DNA of 64,000 nucleotides from Panorpa germanica (GCA_963678705.1 OY783212.1:13020001-13084000); one strand, 5' to 3'. Numbered from the stretch's first letter, positions 25,465 through 37,419 are shown. Notes: a model not told the origin generated them from the sequence alone. A program made the numbers and translations.

Positions 25465-26818
25465 TCTCTTATTTAACATAAGTTTCACAATACAAATCGT
25501 ATTAGTGTTTCCTAAATTTATGAATCTTATAAAATCTAAAATCAAAATCACGACGTACGATGTGTGACACAAAAATAAACTGATAGCAATTTGCTAAACA
25601 TTGTTAAGGTTTAATTAACATAAATAATTAATTTTTATCAACTACTAATTGTTTTTGTTACCTACTTTATTGTTATTAGACTTATGTCAATGAATTAAAC
25701 ATGATCTCATTTTTATGATACTATTTTAAGTACAATTAGAAGAATAAGATAGAGTATCAAAAAGTATATTTTTCACTTTTAATATAACTAAAAACTATAA
25801 CTAAAAATATAACAAATATTTTGTTCTTGTAAAAATGTCAGTAAATAATGATATTCGGTTATTATTAACAATGCTTTTTTTGTCACTGATAAGATGTGAA
25901 GTAATAATATATTAACAGCAACGCCTCGTTTTTAAAATATAGTGTATATATTTATGGTAACATATATATTAATAACAATTTTATATACTTGATAAAACCT
26001 GATTAAAAAAGGTTTGTTTCCAGGTCAATCTAATACAGTAATTAATATTTATGGAGATTTAATTTCTTTATTTCTTTAAGATATGCAAATAAAATATGCA
26101 TTTCTCATGCACTTTCCACCTGTTGCATGTTTACATATATATTTGTATATAAAATAACATCTATTAATATTATATTCGTGGGAAACACGACGTGTTATTT
26201 GAAGCCGTGATATTGAAAAAAGACAGATATCTTCTACGAAATTGGTTCAGATCCCAGATCAAGTAGAACAGTTATAATTTGTTCAAACATTAAAGGAACA
26301 CTTTCTTATGTGAAATATATTACTATCTTAAGTAGTTGCTTTCTTAATGCTAATAATACCATTTAATAACAAGTGCCAAATTCTTTGAAATCAATATAAA
26401 ATTAATAAACAGGATGGAGGATATAGTGAAAGTTAACCTTATTTCATGGAATGACGAATCATCTATTCTGCGAATAACCTCATTAAAAGTTACGTTTATA
26501 AAATGTATAATTGAAATATAATATAATTATGCAATCAATTAAAGATTTTATTTATTATTAAAATCAATATTAATTGGAGTTAATATAAGATAATATAGAA
26601 ATAAATTAAATATGAAAACTGTAACCTTATTCTCAAGGTCTTAGGAATTAATTCTAATTGTCTTTATTAATTTCATGATTGTTTTAAATTAAATTGATTT
26701 TTCTTTTTGTAAATGTCCGATCATTTTTCGAAAGTAATACACTTTACAATCAGATAGATTGTTTATCTGCCATGTCTCATGAAATAAGGTCACAAAAATG
26801 AAAAAAAAAATTACTAAC

Positions 26819-26904
26819 CTGTCTCAGCAGATTGTTTGTTCCATTGATCACGAACTTTCCTCGACCAAGACGGACTTCGACGAGTTCGACTCTTCTCACG
26901 TACG
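26819..26904 (-). CDS. Exn: 86-nt internal exon, probably of a long Exn isoform
   Basis: On the minus strand a good acceptor (TTTTATTCCAG) precedes CGTACGTGAGAAG..., and CTGAGACAG is followed by a good donor, GTTAGTAAT. The exon is richer in GC than its flanks. Spliced after the big exon that ends at 30154 (2 nt left over), it reads VREKSRTRRSPSWSRKVRDQ and continues WNKQSAET, a basic, serine-rich segment. It ends with a single G left over. That is exactly the phase left by the MALERAAL exon of Exn, so it can join Exn exon 2 (16232) in frame. The plus-strand frame over the same DNA is a shadow. Exon status is fairly likely; joining to Exn is inference. Confidence 0.55.
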
Positions 26905-27796
26905 CTGGAATAAAATTACACGAAATTACTTTTCTTTGTTACAATCAGGTAACCGATTAATGTTTTTACAAATAATGACAGAATTGTTTAAGCGAGAGTT
27001 TACAGGGCAAGTTTCAAAATGGTCGGTCATCACTTCGATTTTACAAGTGTACACTGACATTAATTGAATATGATATTTTGAAAATTACACTAGATAGAAT
27101 TAAATATGTCTAGCTAGGAAAATATTTTGTAATACTTTTTATGATTGTAATATAAAGGGGTACTATATATCTGCGATTCGGTGTTGAAAGGGCCAATGAT
27201 AATTTTTCAATCATGAAATATATATTTAGCTTATATACAAATGAAACATATCTACGTTTTAGCCAAAGTAGAAACAGACATTGTCAGACTTTGTGTCAAT
27301 TGAAATAAAAATAATTTTTGAAATTGGCCCTTTTAGCATGAAGTTATGTTATATTATGTTATGTTATGTAAGTACTATTTTATTTATTGAATGTTGTGAG
27401 TTACATCATGACGGTAATTTTAGATAGTTATACAGTAATAACTACATTAGCAAGCAGATGAAAAGTACATAACAAAGTTTTTATTGCTTGAGTTCAAGGT
27501 CAATATTATTTTTTAACATTACAATAACGTTACTATCAAACAATAACATAAAATACTGACAATTTAATTATTAGTCAAATGTATTGTTAGAATATAATTG
27601 ATTCATACATTAGTCTTTTCTAATAATATGAATCAAATACAAAACAAATGTGAAACTTAATATCATCAACAAATTTTAATGATAAAAACAGGAAAATCGA
27701 GTTTTGAAACGCATTAGTTAAAATAACATTAAACTAAAATATTTCAATTATATTGAAAAATGTCATGGTTGAAATAATATTAATTTTATTCTGTTG
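26905..27796. other. AT-rich sequence, no feature seen
   Basis: Intronic or intergenic sequence between the 86-nt exon and the first SINE fragment. A short pentamer-like run (TTATGTTATGTTATG) lies near 27350. Nothing else is supported. Confidence 0.5.
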
Positions 27797-27896
27797 TAGT
27801 TTATGTTATCCGATTTCCGATCCCAACCTTATCACCTGCGACCTTGGACTATATTGGAAGTTTTTTTATAAAGAGTTGAGAATCACACCGCTGTTT
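27797..27896 (-). repeat. decayed SINE fragment
   Basis: On the minus strand this reads a remnant of the SINE head (GTGATTCTC) and then GCAGGTGATAAGGTTGGGAT and CGGAAATCGGATAAC, the tail motif shared with the copies at 35.2, 43.2, 43.8 and 54.9 kb. Its head end directly abuts the MITE at 27903. Confidence 0.5.
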
Positions 27897-27902
27897 AATA
27901 AT

Positions 27903-28497
27903 GGGCTTGTGTCCTATGTCTTAATTTCTATAAAAGTGTGCTATATATTGATAAAGTGGCTTACTAGAACCTGAAATGTTCAATTATTTTTTTAATAACT
28001 CCTTATATGTTAAGAAATATTAACAATTAAAAAAGTCATTTTGTCTCTTTAATTATTAAAGGGATTCAAAGTTGTACACATTCCAATTGCATGTGACATC
28101 ACAACTGCTGCCTACCTTACAGCTCATAAATCTCTGCTATATGTATTTATATATCAAAATATCAAATATTATTTACAGCTATTTCAAGGAACAATCAAAT
28201 TTCATAAAATAAAAACTTATTATTCTTTGATTTGACTTGATTATTTCGACTACCAACAGCTACAGAACATTACCACAGTACAGACCTACTCAACAAATAA
28301 CTGACGTTAAAATGCATTTCACGTCATACAAATATGGCCGACCATTTCTAGCGCTAAAACTACAATTCAAATTTCTAATTGGTATATCTCTGTCAACATT
28401 TAGATATTTAATAAAATAGACACGCCAATACACATTTATTAACATCAATTTCAATCAACAATTGAAAAATCGACCACTAAACAATGAGGACACAATG
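27903..28497 (+). mobile_element. MITE copy 1, TIR GGGCTTGTGTCCT
   Basis: A 595-bp non-coding element that aligns end to end, in opposite orientation, to 35361-35977. The left end is intact (GGGCTTGTGTCCTATGTCTT). The right end is eroded (AGGACACAAT). Internal shared blocks include GACATCACAACTGCTGCCTA, TAGCGCTAAAACTACAATTC and CACGCCAATACACATTTATT. No open frame survives. No clear target-site duplication was found, so the superfamily is undetermined. Confidence 0.75.
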
Positions 28498-30153
28498 AAT
28501 CATATGACACATATGAATAATTGTTTCAAATTGGTTAAAAAATATTCTGTTGTGGTTTGGAAATAAGTAAAATACCGACTATTACTTCCGTTTCTGGTAT
28601 TTTGATAAGAAAACCGCAATATTCATATTTATTTTCTAGAAAACAAATAACTTCACAAAATTGATGAGTTTAGCAACTGTTTTGACAAGTTTGCCAGTGA
28701 GAACACAAATTTATGTAACTCTGTAAGTCCGAATATGAAAGAGTTAAAAAAAATAAAACGACTTAAAGTTAAATTACATACAAATGTGTTTATCGATACC
28801 GATATCGATTTTAAAATATTTAAAAGATTACAAAATGGAAGTTTTACGATTCCCTAAGTCAAAAAAGATCATTCTATGGTTCTAATTACGAAAACGTTAA
28901 ATTTTCAATTAACACATAACTGTGTTTAGCGGGTACTTATTAAAACTGGATATTTGGTCACCTTAATTATACCATTAATTAATTACAAACAAAATATAAA
29001 CATGTGACGTACATTTACTTGCTCGCGTACAACATATCTGTGTTGTACACAACGAGTGCCGTTTCGAAGTGTTTTAGAAATTACCATAAAATAATTCAAT
29101 AACTTGCCCAACACACAAGAAATATTTATATTCACCGTTCATATATTGATACTGCATTAATATGAATTATAGTGAAAATGGATGGCAATGTACCAGTACT
29201 GAGTACATATAGATTTATGGGCCGTGAAATATTAAATATTAATCAATGCTCCCATGATGCATTGTTTTCTTCTGGTAAATAAACCGGATATTAAATTCAT
29301 ATAAACTAGATTGCATGAGACATTTATTTAATGAAACAATATAAAACAGGTAGGTATGTTACAATGGCGATTGTCTCACGAAATTGCAAAAATACATTTG
29401 TCAACGATCGTTTAAGAGTCATGTACGTTATATTTGTATTTCATGACGTAACATTTTGCTATTATGAAATGACATAAGTACTTTCATATTATAATGTTTT
29501 TATGACCAAAGTTGTTGCCGGGAAAGAAATTTAATGAATATTTTTGACAAATTGTCACTACGAAAAATTAAATATGATGAAAAACGTTTAAAATAAAAAT
29601 CATTAGTGCTATCACAGTTCACATGGTGAAATTCAATGAATTGAATGACAGAACAGTATGGCTGACTGCACATTAGATACACGACTGTCTTAAGAACACT
29701 TAAGGACGTGCAGATTAAGAGAAAATTATTTTGGAAACACACAGTACCAAGGCAAATTTGTTTTATATAGTTCACTTTCTTAAAGAACCTATGCGAGTGC
29801 GCAGGCTTCAGAAAAAACTGTCCCCAGACAATTTCTTTTTTGTCGGAGAAAGATAGAGACAACACCATATAAATAAATTGAAGAGACAGAGACATATATA
29901 AGAAACATTCGCTGGGAATCCTGATAAACAATAAAATTATACACCTATGTTTATTCATCCAGTACAGATAGCGGCCTACCTCTAGATGATTCGCTATTAT
30001 TTTTAGATTTATTTTCTCAGTAGTAAGTATTATTGTAAATGCAGTAGTTGATTCTACCGTTCGATGTTATTTATAAAGTAATGAAATTAACAGCAGGTGC
30101 TCATCCGTGCACTTGTTAAATGGGTTTAAAAGTATAAATAATGAGAAACTTAC
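28498..30153. other. AT-rich stretch, probable intron after the large exon
   Basis: No gene is seen. A long open frame on the minus strand (29500-29958) is translation of anonymous sequence rich in F, L, C and S, and lacks domain or splice support. At about 28793-28812 lies TTATCGATACCGATATCGAT, a DRE-like palindromic pair. Confidence 0.5.
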
Positions 30154-32870
30154 ATTAAAATGGACGGTTCATCCTCATCTTGATCGGACATGTCAACCCA
30201 GTCATCACTTTTATCACTTCCAGCACTTTCACTTAATGGTTTAGCGGTATCCATATCAGGTTCGACGACAGCACCATATATGCTGTTATATTTTTGCTGC
30301 GATGATAAAAGCGAACCCGATTTAGAATGACTGTTATTTCGATAAACGAAATCATTAAAATCAATTTTTTCATTTTTAATTATTTTTTTAGGTTGTATAG
30401 GAGTTTCAACAATACTTTCATAATCTAATAAACTATTTGGCACTGAATGTTCCGCATTTTTAACGATGTCATAAATATTTTCTTGAATATGATTATAATT
30501 TATTTCCTTATTACTAGAATCTTTATTATCTTCTGCTGAACTACTTTTAATTGTATTGTCAAAATTAACATCTTGTAAAGATACTGATTGCTTTGTGGAA
30601 TTTAAAGTTTCGCAATTTGGCACGTTGTTTTGTGGTTTAACACGTTCATAACTTGGTAATTCAGTCCGCTCCAACATGGAAATTGGTTTTACTTCGTTAT
30701 TTCGTGGTGGTAACGGTTCCGGGATATTAGAATTGCAATATTCATAACCGTCGAAACTAGCTCGATTGACTTCCTCATAGCTAACTGCATTACTCAGGCA
30801 TTCGTAACTATGCATCGAGTTCGAATCATTCAACTCAGACAAACATTGATAAATATTTTCTTCTACGACCGAGTACGGGTCTTCATTGCATTCCTTTACC
30901 TGGTAATTATCTCCCTGGACTTTAACTGACTCATACTCGTCTTCGTCCGATTGCTTGCTTTCATTACTCACTGTTTGTTCATCTTTTAAATAACTTTTTT
31001 TAACACATTCTATTAGTTTGTCAGATTTATTTATAATATCTTCAAAACTGGTATTAATTTCATCATTAACATTTTGTTTAGAATCGGTATGATCTTGAAT
31101 ATTATTTAACTCATACAAACTCGTTTTAGTGGACTTGTCCTTCTCATACCAAATAGTTTCATAAGTTGTTAGATTACTTTTTGAAGCGGCTCGGTATAAG
31201 AATGAATTGTTTGGCTTCATACGGGTCGTTACGTCGTAGTATTGCTTGTCTTCCTCAGATAACGATGGCTGCTTAATTTCGTTGTTTTCAAACTCACTTT
31301 CAATCTTCCTAGAGTTCGAATTATCATATTTCTTCACAGTTTCACCTTCAATTTTATTTTTAACATCAATGGAAACGACTTCTTCTAATTCTAACAATTT
31401 ACCGCTATTTTCTCCATTTTTATTTAAAACTTTAATATTATTCAAATGAGTTCCACCATGATTCTTTTCGTTTCTATCAGCTATATTTGCATCAAGCTTA
31501 ATATTCCCTTCAATTTTATCTTGACAATTATTTTGTAATTTTTCTTCATTAGTATAATTTAATTTTGATTCCATTCCATCTCGGTTTTTAAAGTTATTTA
31601 TTTTACTGTACTCTGAATTTGCATTATTAATTTTACATTCTTTTTCACTTACATTTGATAAAACAGATAATTGTTCATTTTCTTTTGTTTCAATCTCATT
31701 CTGTACCGATTCTTCGTTACCATTTTTTAACAATTCATTTTCCCCTAATAAATTTTTATCTGAGGTATAAACGGAGAGGGTTTTCTTGGTTGTGAGCAAC
31801 GTAGGAATTCTTTTTATCTTCTCATAAATATTGTTATACACTCGTATTTTATGTGACTTTGAATCTTTGATATTCTGTTCTATTTTATCGGAATGTTTTT
31901 GTGTTAACTCAGTCTCTTGTATTTTTTTATTCGAATCTTCTTTTGATTCTTTATCACTACAGGAAATACTGCAAACATCATTTTCAATATTATCACTTGA
32001 CAGCACTTTTATTTTTCGTATTCCATTTCTAATAACAATATCTTTACTTTTAAATATGTTTGGTTTCTTTTCTGGTATTTTCGGTTTTAAAGTCTCAGGT
32101 TTCACTATCTTTTCACCCTCACCACTATTTTCAAATATATTAATAACATTTTTAACATTTGTAAGTTCTTCTTCTTGACTTTTAAGTACACTTTTCTTAC
32201 GAATCACTTTTTTATTTTCAATTTCACTATTTGTTCCGGTTGTTGTGTTCACATTTTTATCACTTCCACTATTTGTTTCAGAATTTAATTTACTATTATC
32301 AGGGTCTAAAGAATTCGCTGCATTTGATACCCGAAGAATTTTACCGTCTCGTTTCAATACAACAAATGACTTTTTTCGTTTTACCGATGTACTATATTTA
32401 ACTTCGCCTGATTTTTTAAATGACGTATTATTTTCATCAATCTCATTAAATTTCTTTGTTAATTCAGCCACTTTACTTCTAGTGACACGAACAGCAGTAT
32501 AATTAGACATTTTACGTGACACGCTGCTTCGAGGAGTTGTTTTAAAACTAATTCTTCTTGGTAATAGTTTCTCTTTATGTGGTTTACGATATCCTGAACA
32601 TTTATTAATATTATTTTTATCACTATTTGATTCACATTTTATTATATTTTCACTTATTTCACTGTTACTTTCAACTACATCGGTACTTGAACATTTTGTC
32701 TGCGAGTGAAGCCAGCTCTGTCTGGCAACTGCTTCAGAATTATCGCATGCTGAAACTGTGTTATCTACTATGACTTGACCCTCTCCAAAACGATTGCAAT
32801 TTCCTTTAATAATGTTTGTTTTGGTATCACTACCATTTGTGTTACTTGTTTTACTGTCTATACTGTCCAT
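30154..32870 (-). CDS. Exn: 905-codon first coding exon, disordered tyrosine-motif scaffold, likely long Exn isoform
   Basis: An uninterrupted frame from ATG at 32870. It would stop at 30150-30152, but a consensus donor (TTTTAAT followed by GTAAGTTT) lies just before, so the exon probably ends at 30154 with 2 nt left over. The product is hydrophilic and disordered, rich in N, S, E and K. Its last third is packed with SH2-type tyrosine motifs (YESV, YSVV, YQCL, YECL, YEEV, YERV, YESI, YDIV, YGAV), a PLPPR SH3 ligand, and the acidic end SDDWVDMSDQDEDEPSIL. No folded domain is visible. Joined through 26819-26904 to Exn exon 2, the frame stays open to the Exn stop (5904 nt, 1967 aa). Members of the ephexin/TIM family (ARHGEF5) also have long N-terminal extensions. 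Alternatively it is a separate gene. Coding status is strong; Exn membership is inference. Confidence 0.75.
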
Positions 32871-33210
32871 TTTTAGTTTTGTTTTATATTTAACTGAACT
32901 ACAGTAATACTGCGCTCTCGTATGTCTCGTCTATAACGGATGTCTCTGTTCTCTTCTTCCTAAGCCTCTTTATTAGACTTATTAAAACTTGCAATACACA
33001 TAATTAAAAGATTAACTTTAAATACACTGTGGTACTCCCATGTAAAATAATCTCTCGCTTTGTTCCCGACAAAAGCATCCCAGTCAGTGAACTTAATGTA
33101 ACATTGGTATGTCTCGGACTGGTATAGTTTTGAAAGTCTTCATTCTTCTTAATAGTGTTGGATATTTGTTTTGGTCATTTTGTCTTCATCTACATGCACT
33201 GCACACACCT
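32871..33210 (-). promoter_or_regulatory. 5' UTR / promoter-proximal region of the large exon
   Basis: Upstream of the ATG at 32870 the sequence is less AT-rich and carries no competing frame. A CCTTTTGCAG followed by GTGTGTGCAG on the minus strand at about 33210 would serve as an acceptor for a 5' UTR exon, which would put the true promoter further right. No TATA box was seen. Confidence 0.35.
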
Positions 33211-35149
33211 GCAAAAGGAAAGTGAGCTGTATTTAGTATTTATATCGTGTTATCAATCGCAATCAATAATATATGTAGCACTTGTTTATAATAAATAGAC
33301 TATATAGAAAGTTGTCTTGGCATCTTTTGTCCCTATGATCAAATATTTATTACTATGGTATTTATATGTATGTAGTAATGATCATAATTATAAATAGTAA
33401 TGCAATGTACATTTTATATAAAATCTAATGATGATAATACATATTACTTGTTTAATAGTTATGGACTGCTGAGCACTCGTATAAAATAAAATGCAGTATC
33501 ATTTAAATTACTTCTTTTGTGAGATGTACAAGAAATATTAAAATAGATTTATCAATATTTTGAAATTATTACAGTACATCGACCGAAGATAATTACTATT
33601 TATAGCTGGCGTAAAGCATGTGGTGGCATGGAAATCATTTGTAGAAGTGTCTTATACTCGTATATTTCATGCGCCAAAGATTCATTCAGAAAGATTTTAA
33701 ATGGTTAAAATGGATGACGCGAAATACAAAATGTCTTTACTACTAATTTATTTTTATCTAAATAAAATCTACGAATACTTTATCAAAAAACGAAAAATAT
33801 TACCTAAAATATATTTCTTATGGTTGAATTAATAAAAAATAAACTAAAACTAAAAAATGAATATCGAAGTTGCTAATATACCCCGAGTATAATTTTGCTG
33901 TAGATGTTAGAAGGCCCCGATGAGGTTCGGAGCACCCTGTCGGACATGCCTTAGTCTGGCTAACCTCAGCAGTACCGCACCAGGGCCTTATATGATATTT
34001 ATTTAATTGGGCAAACCTTATGAGTAACCGATTAGGTTTCCGTCGGGCTTGTCCTAATTCGGATATAGGCCAATTACTCAAACAACAATATAAAGAAATA
34101 CATCAGACTCTTTTAAAATAGCACCTACATGTAACATGTTTTATGTTTCACTCATACTCATTGTAACAAAATAAGAACAAAGTGAGCAAAGTTTCTCAAA
34201 GTTACTGCGTCAAAAGTTTAAACAAAAAACCATTAGATTCAATTTCTTTCAAGTTTTTCTTGTTAAATTTAGTGAGTTCTATTTAACACCTAGCCTATAA
34301 TACAATACAACTTAATCAAATATGCATAAATTACAAAAAAAACACTTATGTTCAAGAAGGGAACACTGGGAGTGCCAAGAATATAAATCTTGTAGTATAT
34401 AAAAATTACATTTGGTGTTGATTTTTATGGCATTCGTTTTTATTGTTGTCTCTCACATTATATCTGACATGTTTGACATAGTTTAAATAGTATTTTATTT
34501 ATCTGGCTTCTGTTATTTGTTGACAAAATTACCAATACAATACCATTATTACCCTATTAGAGACACATTATGTTCCATATTATTTGTAAGTTGTTTCAAG
34601 CATCTGTTTTTATACTATTGATAAAGTTTTGACATAGTTAACCAATTTTAGGTTAACTTAGATAATAAATTAAACCTGATAACGATTGTTTAGAGTTTAC
34701 AGAGTAAACAATAACAAACTCTAACGGCATCATAATATTATCTATTATACGAGCCCCTCCCTATCCTCCATTCACCACTCCTCCGGCAAGTCTACAGACT
34801 TCTATAATAGAGCTAAGTTAGTTTAATCTTGTTTTAGCTAAAAAAAAAACTTATATAGTTATTCCTTAAGATTTTTTTTATTTTATTCAAACTTTTGGAG
34901 CTCGTACTCGGCTGTATCATATTTCACGTTTGTACATTTTTTCATTCGCGATATTTGACATAAGATATTTAAAGGTTAAAAAAAATGGTGGCTATAAATA
35001 TGTAAAACTATTATAAGTAACTAGAAACGATAGATATTAATAGCTACATAGTTTCGAATCACAATTTCAATGTTATATCAACAAATATATAATTAGCTAT
35101 TAAAAAAGTTAATTATACCTATAGTTATAAGTTGTTTTTTTCATATAGT
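33211..35149. other. repeat-poor AT-rich sequence with one GC-rich block
   Basis: No gene was found. Between about 33880 and 34080 lies a GC-rich block with nested inverted repeats: AAGGCCC (33911) with GGGCCTT (33983), and GAGGTT (33922) with AACCTC (33962). An 87-codon minus frame crosses it but has no recognisable content. The block is probably part of an unclassified repeat. Confidence 0.45.
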
Positions 35150-35357
35150 TTTAATTTTATTTTAAGTCGCGTTAGTCTATTTCCGATGCTCAATTCTATC
35201 ATTGACAACCTCTTACAATATTGTCACTATTCAAGGTGTCGACATTGTATATGTGAGCTACACCGATGGGCATATAATCTTATCAATTCTAATAACAACC
35301 TTATCCATATAATACAGCGCTGATCCGAGAATCAAACCTGTAAACACAGCACTCTAG
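35150..35357 (-). repeat. SINE copy with B-box-like head
   Basis: Read on the minus strand: a head with GTGCTGTGTTTACAGG, then GGTTTGATTCTCGG (close to the tRNA-type B box GGTTCGANTCC), then ATCAGCGCTGTAT. A variable middle follows. The tail is TGATAGAATTGAGCATCGGA followed by AATAGACTAACGCGAC, then A-rich sequence. It shares head and tail with the copies at 43.15 and 54.7 kb. The head directly abuts a MITE. Confidence 0.65.
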
Positions 35358-35360
35358 AAC

Positions 35361-35977
35361 GGGCTTGTGTCCTCATTTTTTAGTGGTCGATTTTTCAATT
35401 GTTGATTGAAATTGATGTTAATAAATGTGTATTGGCGTGTCTATTTTATTAAATATCTAAATGTTGACGGAGATATAGCAATTAAAAATTTGAATTGTAG
35501 TTTTAGCGCTAAAATGGTGGTAATTGTATGACATGAAATGCATTTTAACGTCAGTTATTTGTTGATTAGGTCAGTGCTGTGGTAATGTTTTGTAGCTGTT
35601 GGTAGTCGAAATAATCAAGTCAAGTCAAAGAATAATAAGTTTTTATTTTATTTAACCCTGTTACGGCAGACATAATATTGGAATTTTATTGTTCCCTAAA
35701 ATAGCTGTAAATAATATTTGATATTTTGAAATATAAATACACATAGCAGAGATTTATGAGCTGTAAGGTTGGCAGTGGTTGTGATGTCACATGCATTTGG
35801 AATGTGTAAACGAAAATCCCTTTAATAATTGAAGAGAAAAAATGACTCTTTTACGTGTTAATATCTCCTGAAATATAAGGAGTTATTAAAAAATAATTGG
35901 ACATTTGAGGTTCTAGTAACCAACTTTACCAATATATAGTACAGTTTTATAGAAATTAAGATATAGGACACAAGCCC
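35361..35977 (-). mobile_element. MITE copy 2, perfect 13-bp TIRs GGGCTTGTGTCCT
   Basis: A 617-bp element bounded by GGGCTTGTGTCCT on the left and AGGACACAAGCCC on the right, perfect 13-bp inverted repeats. It is the reverse complement of 27903-28497 along its length, with scattered differences. No coding frame is present. Flanks are CTAGAAC on the left and ATTAATC on the right, which give no target duplication. Confidence 0.82.
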
Positions 35978-36606
35978 ATTAATCTAATTTGTGTGAAACC
36001 TAATTTGAATGTACACCTATGTAGTTTTGACCCTGGTGTATATCTTTCACTGACATAGGTTTAACTTAGCAATCTTCCGTTCCGTTTAAACTTTAAACTA
36101 TCAACTAGATAAGATTGTTTTGTTAATATAGAAATTTAGTTAATGTTAATGTAATTTAAAAAAGAAGGTACAAAGGTTCCTTTTATTATAGTGCTTAAGT
36201 CAAAATTATTAGCGTGTCTTCTTTTAATAACGGTGTTCACAAGGAATTGGTACAACATTTCTATGACAAAGATATCTAAAATACTATGTAAACATAGGCT
36301 AGTCATCAGTGTGTTATTTAAATAGAGAAAAAATTAATTGAAATCTTTACTCAATCTTTACTTCTATACCTGGAGATATGTTACTAATGATTAATATATC
36401 CATGAGCGTCTGTAGGTAAAGGTAAACGGTATAGATTATTGAAATTTACATTAGATAAAAGTAATTCTATAACAAATTGGGATTGTTTACAAGAATATAT
36501 GAAAAATTTGTTTTACACTTCCCGCTATCGTCGGTCTATATTTTTGTAAGCGTGTAAAATCTATGTTATTAACTCTGCGTGTGAACACTATATTTTTCGA
36601 GACATG
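35978..36606. other. AT-rich sequence, no feature seen
   Basis: Anonymous AT-rich DNA between two small inverted-repeat elements. No frame, repeat end or RNA gene is supported. Confidence 0.5.
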
Positions 36607-37006
36607 GTGTGTACACTGGGTCTTTGAGAGAACTTCGTTAAATTGTCATCCATCTTCAAAAACTTATTGTAGTAAAAAGATGAAGCAATAAAAAAAAAAT
36701 CTATATATATAATCTAAGAAATAATATATTAAATTACAAAAAATATTTATTTTAACCATGAAAAAACTGTAAAACAACGAGAAAAGCAAAAAAAAATTGG
36801 AAAATACTAACGTCGTGTGTACACTGACCCTTTTAGGCGAGTTTAACTGGCTCGCTTTTACGCTGCTGGAACCTTAAGTCCCTACCACTACCTAGATTTT
36901 TTAGTGAATACGTGAATATCTGTATCATACGTGAAGCTCTGTAGTCATGAGAGAGAAATAGGAGTTTGAAATTTCAACTGTTCCTTAAAAGACCCAGTGT
37001 ACACAC
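36607..37006. mobile_element. 400-bp inverted-repeat element, TIR GTGTGTACACTGGGTCTTT
   Basis: The left end GTGTGTACACTGGGTCTTTG and right end (minus strand) GTGTGTACACTGGGTCTTTT share 19 bp. A further copy of the core, GTGTGTACACTGACCCTTTT, sits inside at about 36808. No transposase is encoded. No target-site duplication is clear, so it is a MITE-like element of undetermined superfamily. Confidence 0.65.
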
Positions 37007-37415
37007 GCAGGGTCAAATTTACTCTGTAATTAATTAAACAAAAATTTACCTGTTAAAATTTAATATTGATTTTCACTTAAAATGTGCGCGGTTAATAAAG
37101 TGATGTTATTTTAGTCCACTCTCCAAATAGGTTCCACAGCTGACGAAGTTCTCTCATTACATTGTTAAATTATTACAGCTCCTATTATTCCACGTTCATA
37201 CTTCACCGTACGAGAGCACTGTACAGACCATAGACCAACGCGAACAGTGTTTAACTGAGTTTACTAAATATAACGGTTCGTCAGCATTAAAACATAAAAC
37301 TGTGTGCAAATTTGCAAGCCAATCCTTAGTAATTTAATACATTTCGAAAGCTTGAATGCCTTTTTATTACAACAAACAATTTAACAAATTCGATTTTAAA
37401 GGTTCGTTATGTTTT
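37007..37415. other. left flank of the LTR element
   Basis: Unremarkable AT-rich sequence up to the insertion site. It shows no coding continuity with the sequence on the other side of the LTR element at 42911. Confidence 0.45.
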
Positions 37416-37419
37416 ATAT
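37416..37419. repeat. target-site duplication ATAT, left
   Basis: ATAT directly precedes the terminal TGTTGTAAGT of the LTR element and is repeated at 42911-42914 just after the terminal ACTTACAACA. A 4-bp duplication fits Ty3/gypsy integration, although in AT-rich DNA a 4-bp match is weak evidence alone. Confidence 0.55.

Larger units (their letters stand above)
17277..26818. other. long gene-poor stretch, probably Exn intron
   Basis: Nine and a half kb of AT-rich DNA between the MALERAAL first exon of Exn and the next credible exon at 26819. If the long Exn isoform is real, all of this is intron. A minus-strand CAG just left of 17400 could be an acceptor for a 5' UTR exon of the short isoform. 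Listed separately are a less AT-rich island at 19.0-19.8 kb, a TATA-plus-ORF locus at 22.0-22.6 kb, a hAT-like element at 23.9-24.8 kb and a 76-codon ORF at 25.2 kb. The rest shows nothing. Confidence 0.55.

Noticed and set aside
26798..27067. 89-codon plus-strand ORF
   Set aside because: It overlaps the minus-strand 86-nt exon with its good splice sites. The plus frame lacks support and its GC-rich core is explained by the exon.
29500..29958. 152-codon minus-strand ORF
   Set aside because: No domain, biased composition, no splice signals; reads like chance translation of anonymous DNA.
31246..32502. Several plus-strand ORFs over the large exon
   Set aside because: Antisense shadows of the 905-codon minus frame.
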